This document shows, piece after piece, positions 35,401-50,400 of a stretch of DNA of 64,000 nt. The notes beneath the pieces were generated by a model. That model had not been told where the DNA came from, ran no database searches, and saw only the letters and a program-made list of their open reading frames with translations. Source of the stretch: Liolophura sinensis (taxonomy: Eukaryota > Mollusca > Polyplacophora > Chitonida > Chitonidae); the NCBI RefSeq assembly GCF_032854445.1, contig NC_088305.1, positions 28,856,628 to 28,920,627 of the forward strand. The letters run 5' to 3'. Both the position numbers and the translations under genes were made by a program. How positions within the stretch are numbered: the stretch's first letter is position 1; each line of letters begins with the position of its first letter.

Positions 35401-38400
35401 GGGAGATTTCTGAAATGCCAAATACAAGCAAGGGGTAAGAATCTAGGACAATTCTTGGGCTAGCTTTAATACACTATTAAAGGCTAAAAGAAGAACGCTC
35501 AGTCAAATACAAACAGAGTACATCACAGTGAAGCTACGCTGACTATATAGGTCAATTCCCTCAGCCAAAATGATATGCCAATTGAAAACACTGTTAAGGA
35601 AATCATATTAAAATAATTTTACATTACAATATACATGTGTACACAATTCATATACTTTATAAATACATGTAGATATACTTACAACACAAACAGTTTTTGC
35701 AGAGAATTTTGACAAGTTTTGATCCTTTGCTAATGTAAATCGACTCACTTTTTTGCCACACATACATATAAGGTAAAGCATCCACATCGCAAGTCATGAA
35801 ACATAGTTTTCACATCATACATATTCATAAGCAAGACCAGAACCTATGTCAGTCACCAACCTCATTTCATTTATCCTTTATTCTCTATATACATGTATAT
35901 ATATATCACCATACCATTGCCCACTCACACACCAAATACACATCGGTTAATCATGTCAATCTGTAATCTGGAACTGTTAGATAGAAGCTTAAAACCCTGA
36001 TTATCCACGTCACTCCAAACCAAGTAAATAATGATTGCCATAACCAACCAAAAAATGTATACAAATATGTAATTATTGCTTTGGTTTTTTTTTATAACAC
36101 CAGTTACATGCTGGGTGTCAATATCATGGGTGGAGGTAACCAGAGTGCCCGGCATAAACCACTGACCTCTCAGCAAGTTACTGATGAACTTTCCCACATG
36201 TGACCTTGAGATATGCACACCATACTGGTGAAAGACAAGTGGTCTTTAACGAATGTTACACAGTGTATGTGGTCACACCAGCGTTGTCTTCCTCTTATAG
36301 TGGCCAGTGATGCACTAACCACAAGAGAGCAAAAATTTCCACATTCTGAGTTAACACCTGTGTGTGTGTGAAAATAATCTGAATCAAACACCAATATGAA
36401 ATAAATATTTAACGCACATTTACACGAGAAATGTAACCGAAGTGAATTGTGTCAAATATATCATGTCCAATTTGACAAAATTGTGATAATGGGTTATTAT
36501 GTCTAAGAGGAACAAACAAAGGATTGCTTGGGCAAGTGATGTCATTGTGTGGAGATATCAATTTTCTTAAATTCTGTTTGTAAATAAACATTCCAAAAAA
36601 AAAATAAATAAAAACCCATGTATTTAACAAAAAAAAGCAAATCCTATAAGCAAGTGCATTTTCGTTTTACACAAAATGTTCCTACCTTCATAAATGTTAA
36701 ATTAAAGTGGATTAATGGGCAATGTGTTAACACTGGAAATAACTTTAATTTACATGTACAATGATTTTCATCACCAACATTCACAAGGTACTACAGTTTG
36801 TTTACACTAAGTACATGCATTTTAATACATGCATGCAAACAGAACAGTTCTTGTTCAACAGAAACAGATTTGAGACACACTTATTGCTACCTTCTTTAAG
36901 TGAATGCCAAGCAGAAATTAACTGAAAAGGGATATGATGAAGAAAATTCATTCTACACAAACACCATGACATGCACGTACGAACTTACAAATTATTATTA
37001 TTTTATGATTTAAAGTACCAAACATTTGTTAATTTGTTCAATATGTACATGTCACAGCATATTTCTGAAAATTTTGACTATTTCAGAAAATTCATACCTA
37101 TATGCGATGATAACTGCATGTTGTTGCCAGTATTCCAATAGTGTACGCCCATATAGTAGAGCTCAGCATAAAAGTGGGCATCCGTTTTAGTGTACAGGGA
37201 TCTATCTATCAGTTTTCAGTTCAGTCTTGTATTGTAAATCTATGGGGTGTTTTTTACCGTCAAATCATTTGGAAACATGAAAATACTAACAAAAGCATTT
37301 TTCGAAGACCTATTTTTACAAATAAAAATAGGAATAGCAAACCATTTCATGGAGAAATGTGATATGCACGCAGTGACTCTTGTAGCTTTTTTAACACTAA
37401 TCTAAATGGTGAAGCTATGACAATTAGTGAAGGTTGGACTTGTATGATGTAATTTGATGGAGACTACCACATGTTGATGGAAAAAATGCATAAAACCAGC
37501 CTCATTATCTAGTGATTTATGTTTTTATTTTTTTATTTGATTGGTGTTTTATGCCGTACTCAAGAATATTTCCCTTATACAATGGCCTGGGAAACCCACG
37601 ACCATCTGCAGGTTGCTGGCAGACCTTCCAACAGGAAGCCAGCATGAGCTGGACATCATCTCATGATTTTAAGTGCCATATAATTCAGATTAATGTACCC
37701 TTTTTTAAAATATTTTTCCACACTCAATTTAACAATGTATACACAGGTAGCTAATTGTGGGTTATGATAAATCTGGACACTAATCCTTTACGCTAGATGA
37801 CACAAAGCACAAAACACACATCTACTTTTCTAATACATGTAAATTCTATGTTTTACATGTGCTTCAGCAAACAACAAAATATAAAGTTACCTCCCCTGAA
37901 TATGCACAACACTTATATTACATGGAGCCAAATGAAAAAAACTGTCTCTGCACTCTTTTGTTTCACTACAAGGTACGTTGTTTCACATTTCTATAGACAT
38001 CTAGATAAAGACAAGGCGAAATGAGCATTGGTGATGAAATATGACGAGGAAAGTTGGAATGAGTGACATCACAATGCAAGACAATAGACAGGGCATGACA
38101 GGACGTGCACAAGCAACAACGACAACACCAAAGGACAGACAGACCAACATTCCTTACAAAACATACATCTACCTTATCTCCCTGCAAAAGTGGAAACAAA
38201 AAAAGGGGAATAACAAGATTATTTCACACTAATTGTTTAAAAAAGGAATTTCTATGCCTTAAATCCTGATGGGAAAAGGGGGGATGATTAAATAAGTAAA
38301 GTCAAACAAGACAACAAAATGGCTTTCTATTATAAAGAAACACCCATTCATTTATTTACCCATCCCGGCTCAAGAGTTTTTGAAATCCTCCTCTGTACTT

Positions 38401-41400
38401 TATACTACATTTATGCGAATCATCATTTCATACAATTATTCAAAACAATGTCACATAAAAATGCTAATTTAACAAACGTCCCCCAAAAACGAGGTAACAG
38501 TACTGTAAATCTTCTCTGGAAGTTTTATCAAGGGGAACGGTTATGTGCCTACAGCTGATCACACATTTAAATATTACAGGTCCTCTTGCCGACTCTCCAT
38601 GAAATCCTATTTTAAACCAGTTCTGCCTCTTTAACAAATTTGATTCTTGCCTTTCCTATTTTGAAAACTGTCGGGATATATATATTAATGAATCTTACCG
38701 TTCCTCCTGGCAACAGGAAGTTAGCCGTAGTCGGCGCTGCTTGGGGATTCTGGGGGATGTCGCGCTTTCCGAGAGCCATGCCAACAATGGCAGTCATGTG
38801 TGTCTCGGGGCCAAACACGTGAATGGGGACACCAAGAGTACTTCCTGTTGTAACAGAGAATAACAGGGTAAGGAAGAAAGGAGACAGCTTTTGTCTTTTA
38901 TGAAGGTGAATGAAGCATGACATAAATACACGCTTGGTAAGAATACTGCCAAACTCATTACATTTGCACTTATACGATAGTTGTTGGGGAGGACCAGAAA
39001 CTTATAGTAAGTTTCCGACGAAGTAATGTACAAATATCTAGGCAAAATTTGTGGAAGACAAGTGGTCTTTTTTAACAGCGTGCTACGCAACATGAGTGGG
39101 AGAATGTATACTTGGCGCCATTAAAAACGCACGGTTGAAATTGTATCCGTGCGCCACAAAAGTCGATTGTTCAGTGACTGTGCGTGGTTCATGGTTTGTG
39201 AACGTTGCGTTGCATGTAGTGCACGACCGTGTGTTATTCCGACGCACCCTTTGTGTGCGTTACGTAACAGTGCAGAATATCGGCCATTGAGTGCTGTGTC
39301 AGCGCTGAGAGCACATGTCACTGCACAGCTGTGGTGTGCTCAATACGTTACACCACGTTAACCACAAAGACGAACAACATTTCAAAAAAACGGTACCATG
39401 CCCAGACTTACGGCTCAAGAAAGAGAACGTGCCATTGGCATGTTACGTGCGGGACTCAGTCGTGCCACAGTGGCACGTCACATGCAATGTCATCCCTCTA
39501 CAATTAGCCGCCTCAGTACCAGGGAGCATGAAACTGGTACTGTTGCCGATCGTCCACGCCCCGGTAGGCCAAGAGTCACTACGGCACGACAAGATCGGTA
39601 CATTGCATTGCAGCACACACGTGACCGTTTCCGCACCGCCACACAGGCTGCTGGTGAGACAGTGGGGATTGGGAGGCCCAGGGTGAGCCCCAACACCATA
39701 CGACGCCGTCTCCGAGCAATACGGATGCATGCTCGCATCCCCTACCGAGGGCCCATATTGACACCTGCTGCACGCCGAAATCGATTGTGCTGGGCTCAGC
39801 GTCATCAACGATGGCGTGTGAATGATTGGAACTCTGTCCTTTTTTCTGACGAGAGTCGTATCTGCCTTGATCGTCCTGACAGACGTCGACATGTGTGGCG
39901 CAGACGCGGTGAACGTTTCGAAAACGTATGCGTGCGGGAAGGAAATCGCTGAGGTGGCGCTAGTGTTATGGTGTGGGGAGGCATCACCTCTAACAGACGG
40001 ACTCCCCTTGTCATTGTTGATGGCAACCTGAATGCTCAGCGGTACGTGAATGACATTCTTCGGCCGGTGCTGCTTCCATTTCTCCATGCCAACGCTGCCG
40101 TGACGACGTTTCAGCAAGACAATGCCCGCCCACACTCTGCAAGATTAACGCAAGACTTCTTGCGACAGAATGATGTCGACGTCATGGAGTGGCCGGCCTA
40201 CTCCCCGGATCTATCGCCCATTGAGCACCTGTGGGACCACCTGAAGTCTGCCGTGGCCCAACGTCAACCTGCGCCACACAACCGACGTGAATTGATCCAG
40301 GTGCTGCAGGACGAATGGGATCTGATCCCACAGCAGAGAATAATGAGACTTGTCAGCTCTATGCGTTGCAGATGTACGGCTTGCATTGCTGCCCGAGGTG
40401 GACATACCCATTATTAAATGTCAATTTCACTTTCTGTACTCGTGAATTCGATGTGAGGAATAAACGTCAATCGGCTTTCACAGTTGGTTGATTCGTTGTC
40501 CTGTTGCGACCGCTGCCTTGTTTTCCAATATAAACGTATTCACAATTGGTTCCCACTGACATTTCTCACAATATGTCAATAGCTAACGACCATGCGTTTT
40601 TAATGGCGCCAAGTATACAAATTCCCTGTCCAAGGCCTGGGTTGAATTCACACCTTTCATGATTGAAAGACAAGCGTCCTATAACCCACTTGGCCATGGA
40701 CAACTTCCTGCCTGTTCAATTGATGGTTGTTTATCAGGGTCTTTGGGCCATAAAAGCATTTACAGTGAAACCATTTTTATCTTTTCTTTCATCAGTCAGA
40801 TTATAGGATTAACTGGTCACTGATATAAAATGTCATTGGTCAACTTTGTACGTGTAAACTTTAAAGCCAAAACACAATGCAGAAAAAGTGCTGGCATTGG
40901 TCAGTTGGATGTCCGCTGACTCACCCAGTTCTCGCATCACTCGCAGACCTTCCTGGTAATTCGGGCCTCCTCTTCTTACATAGATGGACACGTTGAACTC
41001 AATCAGTTTCTGCTGGTACTCACGCAGTGCCTTAACTATGCCCTACAACCAAAGGGATAATTCACAGTATAAACATGCTCTTTGCTATGCCTCAAAGCTA
41101 AACAAACAAGTAATGTAATAAATAGAGTGCCCGTCACTACACCTCAAGGCTAAACAAACAAGTAATTATGTAATAAACAGAGTGCCCGTCACTATACCTC
41201 AAAGCTAAGCAAGCAAGTTATGTGATAAACTGAGTGCTAGTCACTATACCTGAAAGCTAAACAAACAAGTCTTGTAATAAACAGAGATTCCCTTCACTAT
41301 ACCTCAAAGCTAAACAAACAAGTCAAGTAATAAAACACAGATGCTCTTCACTACACCTCAAAGCTAAACAAACAAGTCATGTAATAAACACAGATGCTCT

Positions 41401-44400
41401 TCATTATACCTCAAAGCAAAACAAACAAGTCATGTAATAAACAAAGATGCTCTTCACTATACCTCAAAAATAAACAAACAAGTCATGTAATAAACAGAAT
41501 GCTCTCCACCCAAGTGGATAATTTTTGAACAAAGAGATGATTTTTATTATATCCTACAGTCAAATGGAAAATTTAAAATAAATGAACAGTGAGAAGCCTT
41601 TATTATATTCTAGAGTAAAACACACAATTCATGGAATGAATAGAGAAAAGCCATGAATATACCCTACAGCCAAATGGACAAACTGAACAGAGTAAAATAG
41701 ACAATTTCTGGAAGGAATATGGAAACCTTTTTACACCCTATTACCAAACATATAATTCATAGAATGAACAGAGAAGCCTTTACTATACCCTACAGCCTAA
41801 CAGATAAATCATGGAATGAATAGAGAAGCCTTTACTATACCCTAGAACCAAACAGATAAATCATGGAATGAATAGAGAAGCCTTTACTATACCCTAGAAC
41901 CAAACAGATAAATCATGGAATGAATAGAGAAGCCTTTACTATACCCTAGAACCAAATAGATAAATCATGGAATAAATAGAGAAGCCTTTACTATACCCTA
42001 CAGCCTAACAGATAAATCATGGAATGAATAGAGAAGCCTTTACTATACCCTAGAACCAAACAAATAAATCATGGAATGAATAGAGAAGCCTTTACTATAC
42101 CCTACAGCCTAACAGATAAATCATGGAATGAATAGAGAAGCCTTTACTATACCCTAGAACCAAACAGATAAATCATGGAATGAATAGAGAAGCCTTTACT
42201 ATACCCTACAGCCTAACAGATAAATCATGGAATGAATAGAGAAGCCTTTACTATACCCTACAACCTAACAGATAAATCATGGAATGAATAGAGAAGCCTT
42301 TACTATACCCTAGAACCAAACAAATAAATCATGGAATGAATAGAGAAGCCTTTACTATACCCTAGAACCAAACAGATAAATCATGGAATGAATAGAGAAG
42401 CCTTTACTATACCCTAGAACCAAACAGATAAATCATGGAATGAATAGAGAAGCCTTTACTATACCCTACAGCCTAACAGATAAATCATGGAATGAATAAA
42501 GAAGCCTTTACTATACCCTACAGCCTAACAGATAAATCATGGAATGAATAGAGAAGCCTTTACTATACCCTAGAACCATAAGATAAATCATGGAATGAAT
42601 AGAGAAGCCTTTACTATACCTTACAGCCAAACAGACAATTTATGAAATGAACACAAAGAAGCCTTCAATATACCCTAGAGTAAAACAGACAAAACATGGA
42701 ATGAAAAGAAGCCTTCACTATACCCAAGAGCCTAACACACAATACAGAGCAAGAAGAGAGAAGCCTTTGGATTCCTTATATCCAGTTAAAAACTTCAGCA
42801 CTTTCAACAGTACTACTTCTTGGACTTCTTGGAAGTCGACTCCTACATCGTGAATTACATGAAATCTTGGCCAAAAAAAAAAAGCCTTCTAGACCTGCAT
42901 AAATTTTTAAGACAGATTCGTATTTAACTACATTTTCTACAAAAACTGAGCCCACCTTGAAAGTGCTGGCAACATTGGTGAAGTTAGCAATGCCACCTCC
43001 TATAACCAAAACTTTACCTGCAAAAAAAACAAGACAATTAACAATAAATATTGAACTTGTGAACATCAGAATACGTGTTTAATACCTGACAGGTCGTTCC
43101 TCTCTTTCTTACAACAAAATGGCTTCAACACTGATTCCTTCATTATAGTTCTGTCAAGCTGCATAATTTAATTAACATACATCAAAGTCCTACTCTGTTA
43201 CAGGTTAGTGATTTGAAAAGGCTTTTCCAAAACAACCGATATTTTGTGTCGTACTCAACAGTATTTAATCGTCATACTATTCAAATCTTCATGATCTCTT
43301 CCATTCTACTTTCTAGATAAAAAAAATGCAACAAGAGTTGGAAAAATGTTTCCTGCATTGCATTCATGAAAAGTCTTGCCGTCTGGGTGTTTTTCTTTGG
43401 TCATCAGTCCGAGCAGAGTTTTGGCGTACTCATACGTCTGTTGTTCGCTGGGGGCACCCGAATACTCTCCATAGTTTGCCAACTCTGAGGCTCCGCCCAG
43501 GTCACAAATGGTGTCACTAATTGGTGGGGGAAAGAAAGAGATGATAGACAGCTGTAATACACTACTGAAATGTGTGAAATGGGATATTTACAGCGAATGT
43601 CAAACAAAATTCACACAACTATCACTGTAACAGTAGCTGTAATTCATACCATATTTTAAGAATACTTTTGTATACATCAACTGTGATACTCGACTAGAAG
43701 GGCTAAAATGTTGACACACCAATGCCCACACAGGTATATAAATCACACCAAAGGAGTCAATTTTCTTTCAAGACATCATGTCAGAGTGTCAGCACTCCCT
43801 GCGGTCAACATGGCTTGCATGATTTTTCTTAGCTCAGCTTTACACACACACAAGAATGGCTTTCTGATGGACAAATACTGAAAAGAAAACATGTGGGCAA
43901 CTTATAAATAATATATATATATTATATGAACGGTAATATGACTTACGCATAAATTACAGAGGCTCCGCCTCCGGCCACCATAGTCCAGATTCGCCCTTTC
44001 TTGTTCAGGATTGTCAGCTTCAATGAGGCACCACTCTTAGCATCTAGTTCAGCAATGTACGCTTCCTGTAAAATAACATGAAAGCAATGAAAGCAATGAC
44101 AAAATCCAGTTATCATCCAGTCATTTTTCTCCACAAACAAGAACAGTGTTCTTCTATTTGGCTTATGTTTTACACAATTGCTGGTCGTCTATCTTTGAAA
44201 ATATGCCACTTTTGCATACATAAGCCCTACCTATGCACCAAAAAAGGTCCTTAAATGTTTTATGGAGCCTTTCTCCAGAAAAATCTTTCTTTCATTTTCA
44301 CTACAATTTGCCTTTAAATGCAACATTTTTTAAAAGTTGGCCTTATGGTGATCACATTTCTTGCTTTTCCTGAACTGTTCTACACCAAGAAATTTTTAGT

Positions 44401-47400
44401 CCTAATGCCAGATTTTAACAACTGCCACTTTGTTATGTTTTCTGAACTGAACCACTTACCTCGGGCAGGGCGTCTCTCCCAAAGGGTGGAGGAAAGTCCA
44501 GTTCACCCCATTGCTGCTTACAGATGTACTCCGCACACTGGTCAATTTTGGCTGCCATGTCCAGGACATACACCTGACCACCGGTCACCACTGCAGGAAG
44601 AATATCATTATTTCTTGATCACTCTCCCTAATCACAATATTTTGAAATCAAATATTTAAAGAATAAATTATAAGAATAAAGTGTCCTTGGAAAGACCCCT
44701 GAAAACTATACACAAAGCTACGTCTGTTTATTGTTTGTTGCTGTTTTGTTCTTTTTGTTTTTATGTTGAATGAATAAAATGCAATGTTCCATATATTTCT
44801 ACTTTTTGGCACAAAATTTTAAAAGACAACAGTTCAAAATTTAACAAAACTGACCCTTTACCCACCACTGTGAAATCTCAATGCCATTATCATACACCAT
44901 AGGTAGTGCAAATATATCAGTTAATTTGTTAAAACAAGATAAATAACCAAATTCAGTCAAACAATAACAAAATCTTTATTTGAGTGATTTTCAGACAACT
45001 TAAGATTTATCTGAGGCCTGTAGTCTGCAGCATTAAAACACTGTCAGTAAATTAACTCTAGCAACATGGAGCATATAACACCAATCAAATAAATCAATAA
45101 ATAAGCAAAAATGGAAGTCTTAAGGAGAATGATTTTTGGCAAGATTACAAGAACATTGCTCAAAGGGCTTGTACTGCTCACAGTGATCAGTGATGTGAAT
45201 TATCCAAGAAAGAATCTGTGTAGAACATACCCACTGGGTTGATTTCGAGGTAAGTAAAATGAAGCTCCTTGTAAACTGCATGTAGCCTCATAATGAACTT
45301 CACTAATAACCTGAAAAAAAAACATATTCCATGAATAAACCATCATTAATACATGTACTACAACAATTTGATGAAGCTATATTTACAACCAGCGCAAATT
45401 TGTACAATGTAATAACTACAGCTTCCCACAAAATGTTCATGTCCTCTAACATAAAGGCTCCCTGTTAAGTGATTGGCCCTTATGAAAAGACAGGATGCCA
45501 AAACTTTCTCATGTTTATAAGCATGCTTGTTTTTAGCTAAAAACATTAGCTTAAAGTGATCAGCAGATTTTACTTGCATTTTATGTGTTTTTTTAATAAT
45601 GAACATAAACTTCTGTACGACACTTTTTCAAATACAATATTAGTAAAAAATGATTTTTTTGTCTGAAAGTTTATTAAGAGTTTCCAATGGACTGAATTTA
45701 AATAGAATTGACATTCCCGAATCGCTTACTCTTGTGTTTGGCCAGACACTTTTGCCAGCAGCTTAGATTTCACCTCTTCGGCCGACAGTTCACCTCCAAC
45801 AGGTAAATCAAGCTTGACAGCCTGTAGACAAAAAGTTAAACAGCCTACCAATTTGAGAAGTAAACGGTGCACTAATTATTGAATAGATAAAACGTAAAGA
45901 ATTAAACTGATATTATTCCATAAATATATCAGCAATTTGTAACATAAAATACATGGAGCCATTTTCCTGGAATACATGTACATTGGTTGTTTAGTTGGGT
46001 GTACTCCTCTTACCTTAGCATCCACATCGCCGATATCGATGCCACCCTCATGGTAGAAAAGGACAGAGTCAGCATATCTGTGAGAGTGAATACACACGTA
46101 CACTTCTTCCTCCTGTCAACAAAGAATGATCAATACGTTCTCACCTGACTGATCGATTGACTGACTGTCTCAGAGACAAGCATTTTGATTGCCCATTCAT
46201 ACGTTTACATTAACAATGTATTCTTAATCCATGATCCTGTCGTGTCGAGTTGTCGAGTTGATGTGTCAAAATGAAAACAGGACTTACAGTATTTCACGCC
46301 ACGGTAACAACAAATAACATCGTCTGTTAAACAGGGTCCATGAAACAGACGTGTTCGATTTTCATTCCACTTGTCGAAATGGACAAATTGATATGATAAA
46401 TCACATCATGTGATTGTGGCTTTATGTACATGGCATCCAAAAGGCTGAAGCGCAAAAAGCTGATATTATCAGGGGATTAGGAAGGGGGGGGGGGGGGTGG
46501 TGAGGGAACTTGCCCTTAACCTCACAAAGAGGACATATACGGATTGTTCCTGTCACAGGTGAAGGCACATGATCACTGTGGTGATTACAAATAGCACTGT
46601 TATAGCTAATTCCTCACCTGTTTGTGTGCAATGAATGGCTCAATGATAAACCTCTTCAATTTACCTGTAGCTGCTCCAATCTGAAAGTACACAAAACCCA
46701 AGGGTTTAGAAATAAGATATCTGTCGCTTTCTCTTGTAAACAGTTTGTTCATTAATAATTCATACATTTAAAATTTAACTTCATTTATTTCTGACATGAC
46801 AAAAAAATATTTATTTAAATAAAATCTACAGAATGTTACTGTAAACCATTATTGCAAGACAACATTAAAATGTATACATATTTTTCTTAGCACAGCCATA
46901 TATAGATGATATGTACAGCTAGGCACAAACTGCATGTGTAATTTTTCTGCCAAAGTCTTATTTATTTATTTGATTGGTATTTTACTGCATACGCAAGATG
47001 AAATTCTCTATTATAATGATCATGCAAACTGACCAGAACCAAATTAGACAGCCTATGGAAATTCACACAAAAAGGGAGACAACCAGTGAAAGACACGTGC
47101 CAGTTTGGGCAGAAAGTATGTCTACAGATACCTGTTCCATTACAAGCAGATTCATGCCACAAGGCCATCTTGAGCTTGCATCAAAGATTTAATGCGATTT
47201 GCATCGAAGATTTAAAGCAAAATCACTGGCACATACTATTTATTTTATCTGTGTTGATAAAGCTGTACTGCAGGTCTTGGAATGAAAGATATAAAGTAAA
47301 AATCATTGAAACTATTTAAAGTAAAAATTGCTGAAACTACTTAAAGTACAAATCACTGAAAATATTTCACTGGCGTTTAAACCTGCTTTGCAGATTTCCA

Positions 47401-50400
47401 AGTACAGCAGACAGTATTTAATGATCAAGTAAACACACGTACCAATCCCTAGCTCATTAGATGAGAACTATAATTGTTTTGGCTAGATACATATTTTAAA
47501 TGTAACAAATCAGTCAACAAACTTATTATCTGGTGTTAATCACCAATACAAGATAGCAGTATACACACCAAATGAGGACCATTCATAACAATGTATAACT
47601 ATGGCTAATACACATGTACATGCTTGCTAATAATATCTTCACAGGCATTACATAACAATCCTCATTGAGTGAACTTTACAGCCTCCCCATGAGGAGACGA
47701 ACCGTGGTTCATTTACAGAACAAAGCTCGTGTCCAATCTCGTGCCCAATTACCTTCGTCCAGGGATTTTATTGATCTCAACAGGCAGTGATTGAAGACAA
47801 CTTCCTCACTGGACAAATCAATACCGTGTAAGATTCCTCGGCGAGTGTACAGATGAAGGAATGCTACAGGAGGCTTTAGGAGAGCACTGAATGAAGGGCC
47901 TTAAGCATAAATGGACTCGTAATGTCAGAAAATGACTTATTAATTTCTTCTAGATGGATGTGCTCTTAACGACATGATTTTGATCATATCATCATGGCAG
48001 TGTCATTTTGGAGATGCAAGAAACTGACTATGTTAGAATTTGTGTTCTGTCATCATACACTGCATGAAAATGGAATGAGAAGGGGTTGAGGGTGGGCTGG
48101 TGAGGTGGTGAGATGGTGAGGTGGTGGGTGGTGGGGTGGTGAGGTGGTGAGGTGGTGAGGTGGTGAGATGGTGGAGTGGTGAGGTGGTGGGGTGGTGAGG
48201 TGGTGAGATGGTGAGGTGGTGAGGTGGTGGGTGGTGGGGTGGTGAAGTGGTGGGGTTGTGGGGTGGTGAGGTGGTGGGGTGGTGAAGTGGTGGGGTGTGG
48301 GGTGGGGGGTGAGGTGGTGGGGTGGTGAGATGGTGCGTGGTGAGGTGGTGGGTGGTGGGTGGTGGGGTGGTGAAGTGGTGGGGTGGTGAGGTGGTGGGGT
48401 GGTGAGGTGGTGAGATGGTGGGGTGGTGAAGTGTTGGGGTGGTGGGGTGGTGAGGTGGTTTGGTTGTTGGGAGGGTGGGAGTGTGAGGTGGTGGGGTGGT
48501 GAGGTGGTGAGATGGTGAGGTGGTTTGGTTGTTGGGAGGGTGGGAGTGTGGGGTGGTGGATGAATGTTGATTTGGGAGGTGAAAGACATAAAATCATGCA
48601 ACCTACACAAATCCAACTGGCAACCTGTATGTAATCTGTCAAAATACTACTGGAGCAAGAAACATTTGCAAACACGTTTTCACACACATCCATGTACAAA
48701 ACGTGGCAACCATCCATTTCCTGTTCAATTATTAATCATTAACGACACAACTGCCTGCCTCCTTCTCCCCAATGTGGTCTATCGCAGATCGTGTGGGTGT
48801 ATTTATACCTGGCTGGATAACAGCACCTAATTAGCGGTTACCAGGCAAGCTTCCCTGGACCAAATCCTTGCAGGGAGGTTTAAGAAAGTGTAGCTCTATA
48901 AGCCCAGGCTACAGAGCGTAGGCCCGAAGGCTTCAGGGGAACCCCCTTCCCAAATTGATTTCTTCCTATAACAAACTGGTATCAAGCAAACAGGTCAGGC
49001 CCATTTAAGCTGGATCAATATTCACGGCCTTCTTAGCCAGCTATCAGCTGAGGTATATTGTAATAGGCTGTGCAGAAAGGAAACACTCGATCTGTATCCG
49101 CTCTGCAGGCTTAACTGAGGCTTATCACCTTCTCTCTATATGTATACCTACATGTACATGTAGGCCTATGATTAGAAATGTCTTAGATCTTCTACACATG
49201 GTCAGCTCGCACATGTGCATCTACAGTTATAATACGGGCAAAGGATGGAGGTTATAAGTTTGGACACAACACAATTAATATAAAAAATCTGATTTACGGA
49301 TAACTAAACACAGAAACAGTGCAGAAAATTTTCCTGTGCCAATAGCCACCAATCAATAAATTGGAAAATTCATTATGTCTCAAAAACATCAGCTTAAGGT
49401 TTAACAAAACAAAATCATCGGCATAAGTTCAGTAGGGATCAAGTGGAGTTAGGTAACAGGAGAAACATCACAGATCTACGGATGTTCATACTGTACTATA
49501 GTAACACTGACAGTGGAACTTTCTGCCACCACAGCCTTAGCTGGGCAACAGACCTTAATAAGACTGGGTTAAGAATTTGGGATGGGTAGAGGAGTTGGGG
49601 GATGGGTAGAAGAGTTGGGGGTGGGTAATGCATGTAGTACTGACTGAAGAATTGAGGAGCAAACAAAGGCATAGCTTTAAAGAATTTAGGTGGTTCTAGC
49701 AATGCAAGTACATCTAGTGTTGGTTGAAGAACTAAGGACCAAACAAAACAATAGGTTGAAGAATTTAGGTGGTTCTAGCAATGCAAGTACATCTAGTGTT
49801 GTTTGAAGAACTAAGGACCAAACAAAACAATAGGTTGAAGAATTTAGGTGGTTCTAGCAATGCACGTACATCTAGTGTTGGTGGAAGAACTAAGGACCAA
49901 ACAAAACAATAGGCTGAAGAATTTATGTGGTTCTAGCAATGCACGTACATCTAGTGTTGGTGGAAGAACTAAGGACCAAACAAAACAATAGGCTGAAGAA
50001 TTTAGGTGGTTCTAGCAATGCAAGTACATCTAGTGTTGGTTGAAGAACTAAGGACCAAACAAAACAATAGGCTGAAGAATTTATGTGGTTCTAGCAATGC
50101 AAGTACATCTAGTGTTGGTTGAAGAACTAAGGACCAAACAAAACAATAGGTTGAAGAATTTAGGTGGTTCTAGCAATGCACGTACATCTAGTGTTGGTGG
50201 AAGAACTAAGGACCAAACAAAACAATAGGTTGAAGAATTTAGGTGGTTCTAGCAATGCAAGTACATCTAGTGTTGGTTGAAGAACTAAGGACCAAACAAA
50301 ACAATAGGTTGAAGAATTTAGGTGGCTCTAGCAATGCAAGTACATCTAGTGTTGGTTGAAGAACTAAGGACCAAACAAAACAATAGGTTGAAGAATTTAG

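Larger units (their letters stand above)
39109..40615 (+). mobile_element. Tc1-like transposon in ACLY intron 11, nearly intact
   Basis: A 1,507-bp element with perfect 23-bp inverted ends (39109-39131 and 40593-40615), starting TACTTGGCGCC, and TA duplications at 39107-39108 and 40616-40617. It is a different family from the element at 4.3 kb. It carries one transposase frame with a single stop. Confidence 0.95.

Noticed and set aside
39443-40135. 230-residue minus frame opposite the second transposase
   Set aside because: Shadow of the transposase gene; no family resemblance.
48028-48717. 229-residue His/Pro/Thr-rich minus frame
   Set aside because: Translation of the GGTGGTGA tandem repeat.
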